From NCBI GenBank assembly GCA_039583875.1, contig CM077166.1:82706564-82770563 (forward strand): a stretch of 64,000 bases of DNA. The letters run 5' to 3'. This DNA is from Platanthera guangdongensis (lineage: Eukaryota > Streptophyta > Magnoliopsida > Asparagales > Orchidaceae). Under the pieces are notes generated by a model. That model saw only the letters and a list, made by a program, of their open reading frames with translations, ran no database searches and was not told where the DNA came from. Numbering within the stretch: position 1 is the first letter of the stretch; each line of letters begins with the position of its first letter. Below, one piece after another: positions 9,676-19,035 of the stretch. Both the position numbers and the translations under genes were made by a program.

Positions 9676-10611
9676 GTGTCGAGACTTTCTGTTCTTAAGT
9701 GTCGACACTTATAGACCAAGTGTCGACACATGTTGTGTAAGTGTCGACACAAGTCTACAAGGTGTCGACACAATTCCTTGTATGTCTCGACACAGTTTCT
9801 TCTGCATGTGTCGACACTAAAATTGAGTGTCGACACAAGTACTTGTACTTCATTCTTTATCTGTTATTCTTCTAAGTGTCGACACATCTCCTTTGTGTCG
9901 ACACATGTTCATGTGTAGAAACTGTCAAGTGTCGACACTGCTTCTTGGTGTCGACACAAGTCTTCATTCTTGATTCTTCAGCTGAGTGTCGACACATTCC
10001 CTTAGTGTCGACACTTATACTTAGAATATTTTTTACAATTTCCTGTTCTTTGCTAAGTGTCGACACAGCTCCTTGTGTCGACACTTTCTTCAAGTGTAGA
10101 GTCTTCAACTAAGTGTCGACACATTGTGCTGAGTGTCGACACTTTCTTCAAGTGTTGAGTCTTCTGGTTGTGTGTCGACACATTGTACTGAGTGTCGACA
10201 CATTCTTCAAATACTAAGTCTTTAGCTAAGTGTCGACACATTGTGTTGAGTGTCGACACTTACTTCCAGTGCTGAGTCTTCTGCATAGTGTCGGCACACT
10301 GTGTTGAGTGTCGACACTTGTACTTAGAATCTGTAGACTTTTGCTGAGTGTCGACACTCACTTCAAGTGTCGACACTTTCTGATGTAGACACAGCTCTTC
10401 TGGGTGTCGACACTTCTGCTAAGTGTCGACACAGCTTTTCTGCATTCTTCTACACTGAGTGTCGACACAGCTCCAAGTGTCGACACTTTCTGACTGGTGT
10501 CGACTCTTCTTCCCAGGTGTCGACACAATGACTCCAAGTGTCGACACTGCATGTCTGGGTGTCGACACAAGCTTTCTCAAGTGTCGACACTTTGCCTCTG
10601 GGTGTCGACAC
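9676..10611 (-). repeat. E1 LTR array of GTGTCGACAC palindromes
   Basis: I count about 32 perfect copies of the 10-bp palindrome plus several one-base variants. Starts run as ladders, for example 9699, 9720, 9741, 9762, 9784, 9808, 9827, and 10459, 10477, 10497, 10517, 10538, 10559, 10581, 10602. Between 10057 and 10423 pairs about 20 bp apart recur every 56-60 bp, and the skipped third position holds a decayed site (AAGTGTAGAG, AAGTGTTGAG). The basic step is therefore about 19-21 bp. The core GTCGAC is a SalI site. Confidence 0.95.
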
Positions 10612-10756
10612 ATGGACTTAGAAATTTTCAGCTCCAGTCCAGTGTATATCTAACCTGCACAAGTAACTCAAACAAACATCAAATACATTCTGATGTATAT
10701 CATTGAGTTAGGTGAGGCTTCTTCAAATCAGGTACATTTGACCAATGTACCCAACA

Positions 10757-11722
10757 GTTAAGGAAGGGATCGATGGGCGGCAATGCTAGGGGAGCCGAGT
10801 TAAACCCGGGTTGCTGCACCACATGGTGTGGGTCGATCGGATTAGGAGGGGGACCGATGGGTAGACATTGCCTGGGGAGCTTAGATAAACCCGGCTTGCT
10901 ACGCCACGGAGTGTGGGTCGGTCTGCTCTGTTTGTGATGCTGTGAGGATGGACCTCTGAGTGGCTTGGGCGGGATGTCGCCAGCCTGCGAGCTGGTGGAC
11001 TAGGGCCGGTCAACCAACAAGTTAAAGCCTCGAGAGACAGCGGTGTACGACGGTGGATTCCGGTACGCCAAGAAGGTGCCCTGAGTGCACGGAGCGTTGG
11101 TGGACTCCAGCGTTTGTGACGTGATGTGTTTGTTAGTTAGTGGAATAAAGAGAATGATCCTATGATGTGATTTGGTGATGTTTGCTGATGTTTGATGAGA
11201 AAGGAAGCAATGTATACAGGGAAGGAACCACTACGCCGGGTAGGGGGTAGGGTCGTTATAATGGGTCAGCAATGCTGACCGTTACTTTGTTTTCTGTGTT
11301 GGTTTGGATGATGAATTGCAGGTGCTGCGGTTTGGAAAGGATAAGTGGATTGGCTAGTCTGGTGTTCGTAGTCCCTGAAGGCGATGTGAAGAATCGTGGT
11401 TGGATTTCATGTGTGGCCGGCCTGCGTGCCGATGTACGAAACCATTGATGTGAAAGAGGAACTTGTAAGGCCATAAGGCCAGGGTGTGTGAGTTGTATAC
11501 ATTCCTGGTGTTGTTCTATATAAATGTGGTATTTATATGTGGGTGGACATTCTGGTTTGAGTTCATGCTAACAAGAAAAATGCTGCGCTAGAATGGAATG
11601 AGTTAAGGACACGAGTAGAGTTTGATTACCACACGTGACTCCTTTGCTTGTCTGTGCTATATGGCGTGGGGCCCCGGCCGGACCCACCGTTATATATCAT
11701 GTGACAGGTGGGGGGCGTTACA
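10757..11722 (+). repeat. E2 left LTR, 3' 966 bp (rest cut off by E1)
   Basis: It matches 14750-15715 base for base apart from four substitutions, with no indels. It ends GGCGTTACA, followed at once by the primer site. Its upstream part, including the dyad array and the 24-nt exon seen in the right LTR, must lie on the far side of E1. Confidence 0.93.
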
Positions 11723-11725
11723 AAG

Positions 11726-11738
11726 TGGTATCAGAGCC
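11726..11738 (+). promoter_or_regulatory. E2 primer-binding site (tRNA-Met initiator)
   Basis: TGGTATCAGAGCC lies three bases after the LTR end, the standard gypsy/chromovirus primer site. Confidence 0.93.
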
Positions 11739-11890
11739 AGGTTTCGATTGTTTGGGAGGAGAGAACATAATTGAACTCATGAATGTCCACTAGGAATGTA
11801 TGTCATGCACATGATGTGCGTGCGTGTGTAGTCAATGCACCAGTACCATTATGATTTGGAAGAATTTAATGGTGTTCTGTACATTGATAG

Positions 11891-13039
11891 GTGGCGAGGG
11901 ATGGAGCTGGGCCGTCTGAGCCCCAGCGGTCGGATGAAAGTGCAGCACCCGTGGAAGCGCCGATGCCTCCCTCGGCAGAGGCCATACGGGTGGTGGCAGA
12001 GACAGTGCTTGCAGTGTTACAAGCACACCCAACTGGACAGGCAAGATCTGATGGAAGGCAAGAGCATGCTGCCGAGGTGGTGGAAGCGCAAGCAAGTGAC
12101 GATGCCTTGTCACGTTTTATGCACTTTCACCCACCTACGTTTGGTGGCGCGCTTTCACCAACGCAGGCAGAAGATTGGTTGGCAAGAGTAAAACGGATCT
12201 TAACTGCAATCAGGACGGTCGAAGAACAGAAAGTGATGTTGGCCACTTTTCTGTTGGAGGGTGATGCGCGATTGTGGTGGGATGAGATTGAAGTACATCA
12301 CTTGGCAGGTCGAGGTTTAACGGAGGTTTCCATGGATGAATTCTCGCAAATATTTTTAGCCAAGTATGTGCCAGTGTCGCAGAGGATTGCGATGGAAAAT
12401 GAGTTTCTCCGCTTGGTGCAGGGTGAGCAAGATATTGATACCTACCTGCATGAGTTTACAAGATTGGGGCGATATGCGGGATCGACCTTTGCGGAGGAAG
12501 CGCGAAAGACAAATCGGTTTTATGGAGGATTGCGGGATGAATTGAGGTTGGCACTTCCGAGTTCCGTGAGCCAAGGTTTTCAGGCGTTGGTTGATACAGC
12601 TCGTGCGTTGGAGAAGGATATGAAGCGAGTACAGGAGAATAAGAAACTGGTAAGGGAAAAGTCTGAGTTGAAAGAATCGGAGTTTCGACGACAAGAGAAG
12701 AAAAGATTTAGGCCGGTGGACGTAGCTCCGTCGACTGTTTCTTCGGGGGCAACGTATGGTCCAGGACGTGTGGAGACACGTATATGTTATAAATGTGGGC
12801 AGCAAGGACACATCGCAAAATTCTGTTGGAATGTCCCTCCAGGGAGTGAGAAAAAGACGGGTGCGTCATATGAAGAAAAAGGGAAAGCAGTGGCCGAATC
12901 ATCTGCACCCCGGACGCAACCTCGCTTGCATGCAATGGAAGTACAGGAGCCGCAAAGTTCAGTTGGTGACATTTGGCCTCGAGCGGTTCATTTATCGTTA
13001 AATCGTGAATTTCAAAATCGCGAGGCTGAGCAGAAGTGA
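11891..13039 (+). CDS. gag: E2 gypsy gag, ORF without its own ATG
   Basis: This is a capsid-nucleocapsid protein of about 382 codons. The Retrotrans_gag core is clear (FHPPTFGGALSPTQAEDWL, then LLEGDARLWWDE, then FSQIFLAKYVPVSQR). A CCHC knuckle CYKCGQQGHIAKFC lies near residues 299-312, followed by about 70 low-complexity residues and a stop. The frame opens at GTG (11891) straight after an in-frame TAG that also forms a 3' splice site (TTGATAG followed by G). The first in-frame ATG is about 25 codons in. I infer that the true start is a spliced exon in the LTR (see 14351-14374), which joins in phase. The alternative is initiation at the internal ATG. Confidence 0.88.
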   Translation: MARDGAGPSEPQRSDESAAPVEAPMPPSAEAIRVVAETVLAVLQAHPTGQARSDGRQEHAAEVVEAQASDDALSRFMHFHPPTFGGALSPTQAEDWLARVKRILTAIRTVEEQKVMLATFLLEGDARLWWDEIEVHHLAGRGLTEVSMDEFSQIFLAKYVPVSQRIAMENEFLRLVQGEQDIDTYLHEFTRLGRYAGSTFAEEARKTNRFYGGLRDELRLALPSSVSQGFQALVDTARALEKDMKRVQENKKLVREKSELKESEFRRQEKKRFRPVDVAPSTVSSGATYGPGRVETRICYKCGQQGHIAKFCWNVPPGSEKKTGASYEEKGKAVAESSAPRTQPRLHAMEVQEPQSSVGDIWPRAVHLSLNREFQNREAEQK

Positions 13040-13420
13040 GCGGTGATGTGAATGATTTCAATGTTAAGTTGTGTATGTAACTATGTGTTGCTAGCAAGTG
13101 TGATGCCTAATAGCTGATGTGCTTCACTTTTGGTTGAACTGGCTGGTTGATGGACATGATGTTGATGTATCACTTTAATAATGTTTTGATATCTATAGTT
13201 GTCGAGCTCTTGTGCTTGTGCTGGAAGCCATCAATTCGGTTATTTTGTTTTGAGGTTGTATGTGGCTGCATGTGCACAAGTGGAAGTTAAGGATGTTTGT
13301 TGTGTTGTCTATTTGGTAGTGTGTGCGGAGAATTGCGGTGTACGTTTTGGTGATGATTGTGCCTAATTGGCTATTTGAAGTCAAATTTCGAGGACGAAAT
13401 TATTTGAAGGGGGGGAGGAT
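13040..13420 (+). other. E2 gag-to-LTR tail and polypurine tract
   Basis: No coding signal is visible. The last 40 bases carry the conserved gypsy pol end (TTTCGAGGACGAAATT) followed by a purine run GAAGGGGGGGAGGA directly before the LTR, the plus-strand primer. Its presence shows that the pol of an autonomous ancestor was deleted between about 13040 and 13385. Confidence 0.8.
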
Positions 13421-13477
13421 TGTAACACCCTGAAGTCAAGAGGGTCATTTTGAGCAAAATTGGGTTCAGGATTGGGT

Positions 13478-14065
13478 GACACGGCCTGGGACACGGGCGT
13501 GTCCCAGGGCGTGTCAGTTGACACGGCCTGCGACACGGGCGTGTCGCAGGGCGTGTCGGGTTGTGTCGACGATCGGGCCTCGGGTGTCGATGAGTTTTGC
13601 GTGACATCGTCGAGAATGGGGCACACGGCCCAGGACACGGCCGTGTCGGATGCCGTGTCGTTTGTTCGGCGAGTATTCTCGACGATCGTCAAGTATCGGG
13701 TTTCCCGTGAGGACACGGCCTGTGACACGGGCGTGTCACAGGGCGTGTCAGTGGGCGTCGAACTCAGCTCGATGTCTCGGGTTGGGGCATGTTTGAGGAA
13801 CACGGGCGTGTCCGGGTGCACACGGCCATGAACACGGGCGTGTGCCAAGCCGTGTGCCAGGCCGTGTGACGTCTCGGGTTGGATTTGGGATTATTTTCCT
13901 TGAGGCACACGGCCTCAGACACGGGCGTGTCTGAGGGTGTGTCGGGTACACGGCCGTGACACGGGCGTGTCACACGGGCGTGTACTGGTTGGATTGAGTC
14001 GGTTGTTTGCCGCTTAGGGGGACACGGCCTGTGACACGGGCGTGTCACAGGGCGTGTCAGGCCGT
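13478..14065 (+). repeat. E2 LTR array of ACACGGGCGTGT dyads
   Basis: Seven or so units are built as GACACGGCC, a 2-4 base variable part, GACACGGGCGTGTC, the complement of the variable part, and GGGCGTGTC. Units start near 13481, 13519, 13620, 13711, 13798, 13905 and 14021. The variable bases flanking the core are GG/CC, CG/CG, TG/CA and CA/TG, always complementary. The array ends just before the CT-rich start region. Confidence 0.85.
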
Positions 14066-14350
14066 GTTTTAGCTTTTCTGGCCAGATCTGAGCCGTTTGT
14101 TTCCCTCTTCCTGGATCCAGTGGCTGGGCTTTGTCCAGGTGTCTAGAAGGCCGAGATTTGGAGGATAAATCCTATTATTCTCTTCTTCTTCTTCTTCTTT
14201 TCCATTCCAAGGGAGAGAGAAGAAAGGCTAAGGCAAGAGGGAAAGGGAGGAGTCTTCCAGCTGCTGTAGGAGCTGCGGAGTGCGGATCGAAGATCCGAGA
14301 GCGGATTCGTGAAGGCAGAGCCGAGGCGGTGATTTCCATCCGGCTACTTC

Positions 14351-14374
14351 ATGGCGCCGAAGCGATCTTCAAGG
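14351..14374 (+). other. Probable LTR-encoded first exon of gag (8 codons)
   Basis: This is the first ATG after the CT-rich region, giving MAPKRSSR and then a 5' splice site GTAACGA. E3's LTR has the same at 31249-31272 (MARKRSQK, GTAACGA): equal length, same phase, similar basic peptide. Joined to the acceptor at 11890 the frame runs directly into E2 gag. In this copy the exon is in the 3' LTR, so it only documents what the 5' LTR would carry. Confidence 0.6.
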
Positions 14375-15715
14375 GTAACGATCTCCTTCTTGGACATCGA
14401 AGTCCTTTCTCTATACATATGCTTGGAATCCTCCACCAAGAGGTGGATCGCGGAAGAGATTCCTTTGTTACGTCTGCATCTAGAGCCGGAATTATGAAGT
14501 ACGGTGTAGGCATGCTGTGTGAAGCCCATCCGGACCAGTAGTCTGGATTGGTGATGCTCATGGGTAAACCGGAGAAGACTCCGTGGCTTTGATGATGTGC
14601 AAAATGGATTTTATTGTGATTAATGTATGGATGTACTGCTTGTGAGGAGGCTTTGGTGAAGCTCCTGGTTATGAGATGATCAATTGGTAGCACGCCTGGG
14701 GAGCGCGTGATAAACCCGGCTTGTTACACCACTAGGGTGGGTTGATCTAGTTAAGGAAGGGATCGATGGGCGGCAATGCTAGGGGAGCCGAGTTAAACCC
14801 GGGTTGCTGCACCACATGGTGTGGGTCGATCGGATTAGGAGGGGGACCGATGGGTAGACATTGCCTGGGGAGCTTAGATAAACCCGGCTTGCTACGCCAC
14901 GGAGTGTGGGTCGGTCTGCTCTGTTTGTGATGCTGTGAGGATGGACCTCTGAGTGGCTTGGGCGGGATGTCGCCAGCCTGCGAGCTGGTGGACTAGGGCC
15001 GGTCAACCAACAAGTTAAAGCCTCGAGAGACAGCGGTGTACGACGGTGGATTCCGGTACGCCAAGAAGGTGCCCTGAGTGCACGGAGCGTTGGTGGACTC
15101 CAGCGTTTGTGATGTGATGTGTTTGTTAGTTAGTGGAATAAAGAGAATGATCCTATGATGTGATTTGGTGATGTTTGCTGATGTTTGATGAGAAAGGAAG
15201 CAATGTATACAGGGAAGGAACCACTACCCCGGGTAGGGGGTAGGGTCGTTATAATGGGTCAACAATGCTGACCGTTACTTTGTTTTCTGTGTTGGTTTGG
15301 ATGATGAATTGCAGGTGCTGCGGTTTGGAAAGGATAAGTGGATTGGCTAGTCTGGTGTTCGTAGTCCCTGAAGGCGATGTGAAGAATCGTGGTTGGATTT
15401 CATGTGTGGCCGGCCTGCGTGCCGATGTACGAAACCATTGATGTGAAAGAGGAACTTGTAAGGCCATAAGGCCAGGGTGTGTGAGTTGTATACATTCCTG
15501 GTGTTGTTCTATATAAATGTGGTATTTATATGTGGGTGGACATTCTGGTTTGAGTTCATGCTAACAAGAAAAATGATGCGCTAGAATGGAATGAGTTAAG
15601 GACACGAGTAGAGTTTGATTACCACACGTGACTCCTTTGCTTGTCTGTGCTATATGGCGTGGGGCCCCGGCCGGACCCACCGTTATATATCATGTGACAG
15701 GTGGGGGGCGTTACA

Positions 15716-16883
15716 GCAGGTGGGTTGAGTTTCTTGGAGACTACGAGGTGGCGATTCAGTATACGCCAGGTAAAGCTAATGTGGTGGCGGATGCCTTGAG
15801 TAGGAAGTACTCGGGGCAAGGGAATTGGATCGAAGCTCATGATGAGCGGTTGGTACGGGAATGGGAGTCCCTTGGTTTGGAATGTGTTGCGAGAGGTGAG
15901 TTCGGCGTGGCTCGGTTGAACTGGATTGAAGTACAGAATGACTTGTCCGATCGCATTCGGGAAGCGACTCGGTTGGATGTGGATTTTCAACCATTTGTGT
16001 TGGAGGCTCAAACGGGCGAGAGCAGCGCCTGGGAGATGATTGATGGGATTCTGAGGAAGGACGGAAGGGTTTGTATACCGCAGTTCGGCAAACTCCGTGA
16101 GGAGTTGATGTTTGAGGCTCACTTCACAAAGTACTCCATTCACCCGGGCAGTACAAAGATGTACTTGGATATGAAGAAATCCTTTTGGTGGCCGAGGCTG
16201 AAGCGGGACGTAGCTTTGTGTATGAATCGTTGCCAGACTTGCGCCTTGGTGAAGGCCGAGTGTCAGAAGCTGGGCAGGTTCCTGAAGCCCCTTCCAATCC
16301 CTGAATGGAAATTTGATGACATCTCCATGGACTTCATTCATGGTTTGCCTAGATCGCAGTAGGGTAATGATGCTATTTGGGTGATCGTGGACCGCTTAAC
16401 CAAGGTGGCCCACTTCATCCCAAATCGAAAAGAGGACAGCGTGGAGAAGCTGGTGGAGTTGTATGTTCGCAATATTGTGCGGCTGCATGGGATTCCAAAG
16501 AGTATAGTCAACGATCGAGATGGACGGTTTACGTCCAAGGACTGGAGACTGGTTCAAAAGAGTTTGGGCACGAAGCTGAAGTTCAGTACGACGTTCCATC
16601 CTCAAACTGATGGGCAAACTGAAAGAACGAACCGTACTATGGAGGATATGTTGAGAATGTGCGTTCTTGACTTCGGCAAGAAGTGGGAGGATCACCTCTT
16701 CATGGTGGAATTCGCGTACAACAACAGTTTTCAAGCAAGTATAAAAATGACGCCATATGAAGCTTTGTATGGGAGACGATGTCGAACACCGATGTCTTGG
16801 GCAGAGGCGGGAGACACCAAAATTTTGGGAAAGGAGGTGGTAGTTTACGCTTGTGATATGGTACAGACCATACAAGAGCGTAT
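15716..16883 (+). pseudogene. pol: E3 pol, RNase H end and integrase (first part)
   Basis: The frame starts mid-RNase H (EFLGDYEVAIQYTPGKANVV, then ADALSRK), cut by E2. Then come the integrase zinc domain (H..H, then NRCQTCALVKAE) and the catalytic core with D in IVDRLTK, D in NDRDGRF and E in NRTMEDML. One in-frame TAG at 16360-16362 interrupts the start of the core, between GLPRSQ and GNDAIWV, so this copy cannot make an intact integrase. The frame then runs open to the E4 insertion at 16883 and continues at 29675 with the usual integrase C-terminal sequence. Confidence 0.9.
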
Positions 16884-18817
16884 TGAAAGAAATTGTACCT
16901 AATCACCTAGAGGGGGGGGGGGTGGTGAATAAGTGACTTTAATCTTTATAAATGTTTAGGCAGATTTAATCACAGGTTTCACAGAATATACAACAACAAC
17001 CACAGAAGCATACACACACAGAGTACACACAGTTTTATAGTGGTTCCCCAAGGTCTGGGTATATCCACTTTCCCCCTTTGCCTATCTAGTAGTGTACTAG
17101 ATTCGGCCAAACTCCTCCACTATTCATCAGATCCTCAGATCTTACACTCAGAACCCCAACCAGGTTCCTACAACTCAGGCTCAAGGCCCTACCACTCAGT
17201 CTTCACCAAGACCTACACTCAACCTTCAACAAGGCCTACACTCAGCCCTCAACAAGGCCTACACTCAGAGAAATCAATCTCCTACACTCAGGCACACAGG
17301 CCCTACCACTCAGCCTTTATAATTTCAGGCTTACAACTCAGATCCCTAAGGATCCTACAAGAAATTAAGATTACAAAGTATAAACATACAACTCAGAATA
17401 AGAGAGAAGAGTTGATAGGTTTCTTGATGAGTTCTTGGAAGAACTCTGCTGAGATCAACCTCCCTTGGCTTCCTTCAAAGCTTCTTGAATGTAGAACACA
17501 TTGGGGTTGATTCTCTATGCAGCTGATCTTCAATCACTGCAACTTAAGATTCAGATCTCAATCTGAAACCTTCTTCACAGCCTAGTTCAACAGATGTCTT
17601 CTTGGAAGGAGCTCTCTCTCTCTCCAACTACTTAGATCTTCACTTGAATTGATTCTTCAATGAATTGCTTGATCTATTTTTCAATCCTCTTTGATGTGTT
17701 AATCATCTTCTGTTGTTGACAGAATAAGCCTTTATATAGGCCTTCTTCATGGTGACCGGCTGATCCGATTTCTAACGACTTTCTGACAACTCTGACAGTT
17801 GCAGTAGACCGGCTGGAATGACAGCTATCATGTCATCCAGTCACTTCTTGAATTTTCTATAACTGTCTGAAAGTGTCGAGACAGTCTGTCTTTAAGTGTC
17901 GACATAAGTAGACTAAGTGTCGACACTAGCCTTCATGGTGTCGACACAACTCCTTGTGTTGTAGAAATTACTTCTCGACACAGCTTCTTCATCATGTGTC
18001 GACACTGATAATGTGTGTCGACACAACTCCTTGTTCTTCAGTACTTTGTTGATTTCTTGTAAGTGTCAACACAACTCCTTTGTGTCGACACATCTTCTTG
18101 TGTTGAACTTGTTAAGTGTCGACACATCTTCTTGGTGTCGACACATGCCTTCTATTTTGATACTTTTGCTGAGTGTCGACACATCTGCTTGGTGTCGACA
18201 CTTGTACTTAGACTTCATTGAAATTTGCTGAGTGTCGACACAGCTCCTTGTGTCGACACTTTCTTCATGTGTTAAGTCTTTTGCTGTGTGTCGACATATT
18301 CTTCATTATGTCGACACTTGTACTTAAACTCTGTTGAAGTTTGCTGAGTGTCGACACAGCCTCCTAGTGTCGACACTTGTACTTGAATATTGTTGTTGTT
18401 TTGCTGAGTGTCGACACAGCCTCCTAGTGTAGACACTTTCTGATGTCGACAAAGTTCCTCTGGGTGTCGACACTGCTTCTAAGTGTCGACACAGCTTCTC
18501 TGGACATTTCTTCATTGAGTGTCGACACAGCCTGTATGTGTCGACACTTTCCTTCTGGTGTCGACTCTGCATCCCTGGTGTCGACACAATTACTCCAAGT
18601 GTCGACAATGCTTCTCTGGGTGTCGACACAAGTCTTCTTAAGTGTCGACACTTTTCTTCTGGGTGTCGACACATGGACTTAGAATCTTTTAAGCTTTCCC
18701 TGCAATTACTTAACCTGCATAAGGTAACTCAAAACACATCAAATACATTTTGATGTATATCATTGAGTAGGGTGAGGCTTCTTCAAATCAGGTACATTTA
18801 TTCCAATATACCTAACA
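16884..18817 (-). repeat. E4 3' LTR, 1934 bp
   Basis: TG..CA ends. On the minus strand it is preceded by the polypurine tract AAATAGGGGGAGAT (18818-18831). It holds the palindrome array (17873-18671), a TATA box near 17728-17740 and a C-run hairpin (16903-16936). It differs from the 27732 copy mostly by substitutions and by module-sized indels in the array. Confidence 0.94.
17873..18671 (-). repeat. E4 3' LTR palindrome array
   Basis: More than 25 GTGTCGACAC sites or one-base variants spaced about 20 bp or multiples, collinear with the E1 array. Several sites are decayed by CpG-type changes, for example GTGTCAACAC near 18065. Confidence 0.93.
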
Positions 18818-19035
18818 ATCTCCCCCTATTTGGAGAAGTCATAACCCTTAGTAAATGATATACACCATACATAACAAATTCACAGTATGATGTAAAACAG
18901 GATTATGTAACAGGGTAAGTACATAAACATGTATAAACAAAACATGTATACTCAAATTTCTCAGAACATTAATGTAATAGATTTAACATATATCACATTA
19001 TTCTAACAACTTCAACATATTCATTATTCAAAAGT
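18818..19035 (-). other. E4 3' untranslated region and polypurine tract
   Basis: Between the env-like end and the 3' LTR. The minus strand carries GACTTCTCCAAATAGGGGGA against the LTR, which is the plus-strand primer. Otherwise the stretch is AT-rich and I see nothing in it. Confidence 0.8.

Larger units (their letters stand above)
1..10756 (-). mobile_element. E1: Ty1/copia LTR retrotransposon, family A (3' LTR outside window)
   Basis: Reading on the minus strand the order is 5' LTR (10756-8646), tRNA-Met primer site, gag, pol (protease, integrase, RT, RNase H), spacer with palindromes, and an env-like ORF ending at 26. This is the SIRE/Maximus-type copia layout. The right LTR edge ends in CCCAACA and abuts sequence that matches the inside of the E2 LTR (10757 corresponds to 14750). 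E1 therefore inserted into E2, and the target duplication should be GTTAA (10757-10761). The left end and 3' LTR lie outside the window. gag and env-like are open and pol has one frameshift, so E1 is a fairly young copy. Confidence 0.93.
8646..10756 (-). repeat. E1 5' LTR, 2111 bp
   Basis: It starts TGTTGGGTACATTGG on the minus strand (10756) and ends TCTTTCA at 8646, with TG..CA ends. It is related to the E4 LTRs along its whole length. In transcript order it holds the palindrome array (10611-9676), a TATA box (9541-9533), a leader of about 0.85 kb with CTCAGCC-type short repeats, and a C-run hairpin near its end. Confidence 0.9.
10757..15715 (+). mobile_element. E2: gag-only gypsy element (TR-GAG type)
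   Basis: Layout: partial left LTR (10757-11722), tRNA-Met primer site, gag, a short tail, polypurine tract, complete right LTR (13421-15715). There is no protease, RT, RNase H or integrase between gag and the tract. The tail keeps TTTCGAGGACGAAATT, typical of the end of a gypsy pol region, so E2 looks like a deletion derivative. The two LTR copies share 966 bp of equal length with only four differences that I could find, so it is young. It sits in the RNase H region of E3: the base after its LTR resumes the E3 pol frame. Such elements need pol supplied in trans. Confidence 0.85.
13421..15715 (+). repeat. E2 right LTR, 2295 bp
   Basis: It starts TGTAACACCC after the polypurine tract and ends GGCGTTACA; GCAGG follows, the expected 5-bp target duplication whose partner lies left of the window. 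It holds a dyad array (13478-14065), a CT-rich probable start region (about 14165-14215), the 24-nt exon with donor, and blocks shared with E3 and E9 LTRs (AAGGCCATAAGGCC, CCGGCCGGACCCA, GGGTCGTTATAAT). Confidence 0.92.

Noticed and set aside
9676..10611. CRISPR-like array: short repeats separated by about 10-bp unique spacers
   Set aside because: The repeat is a 10-bp palindrome with 9-12 bp linkers, lies in an LTR with plant retroelement genes, and recurs in a spacer and in other LTRs. No cas genes; eukaryotic DNA.
11832..12191. Overlapping frames within E2 gag
   Set aside because: They run in other frames of a clear Retrotrans_gag ORF and have no domain of their own.
13460..13848. Open frames on both strands across the dyad arrays (also 9730-10700, 18013-18753, 28786-29605, 30167-31001)
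   Set aside because: They are open because the palindromic repeats lack stops in several frames. The peptides are repeats of VDT, CRH or TRPC with no family resemblance, and both strands are equally open.
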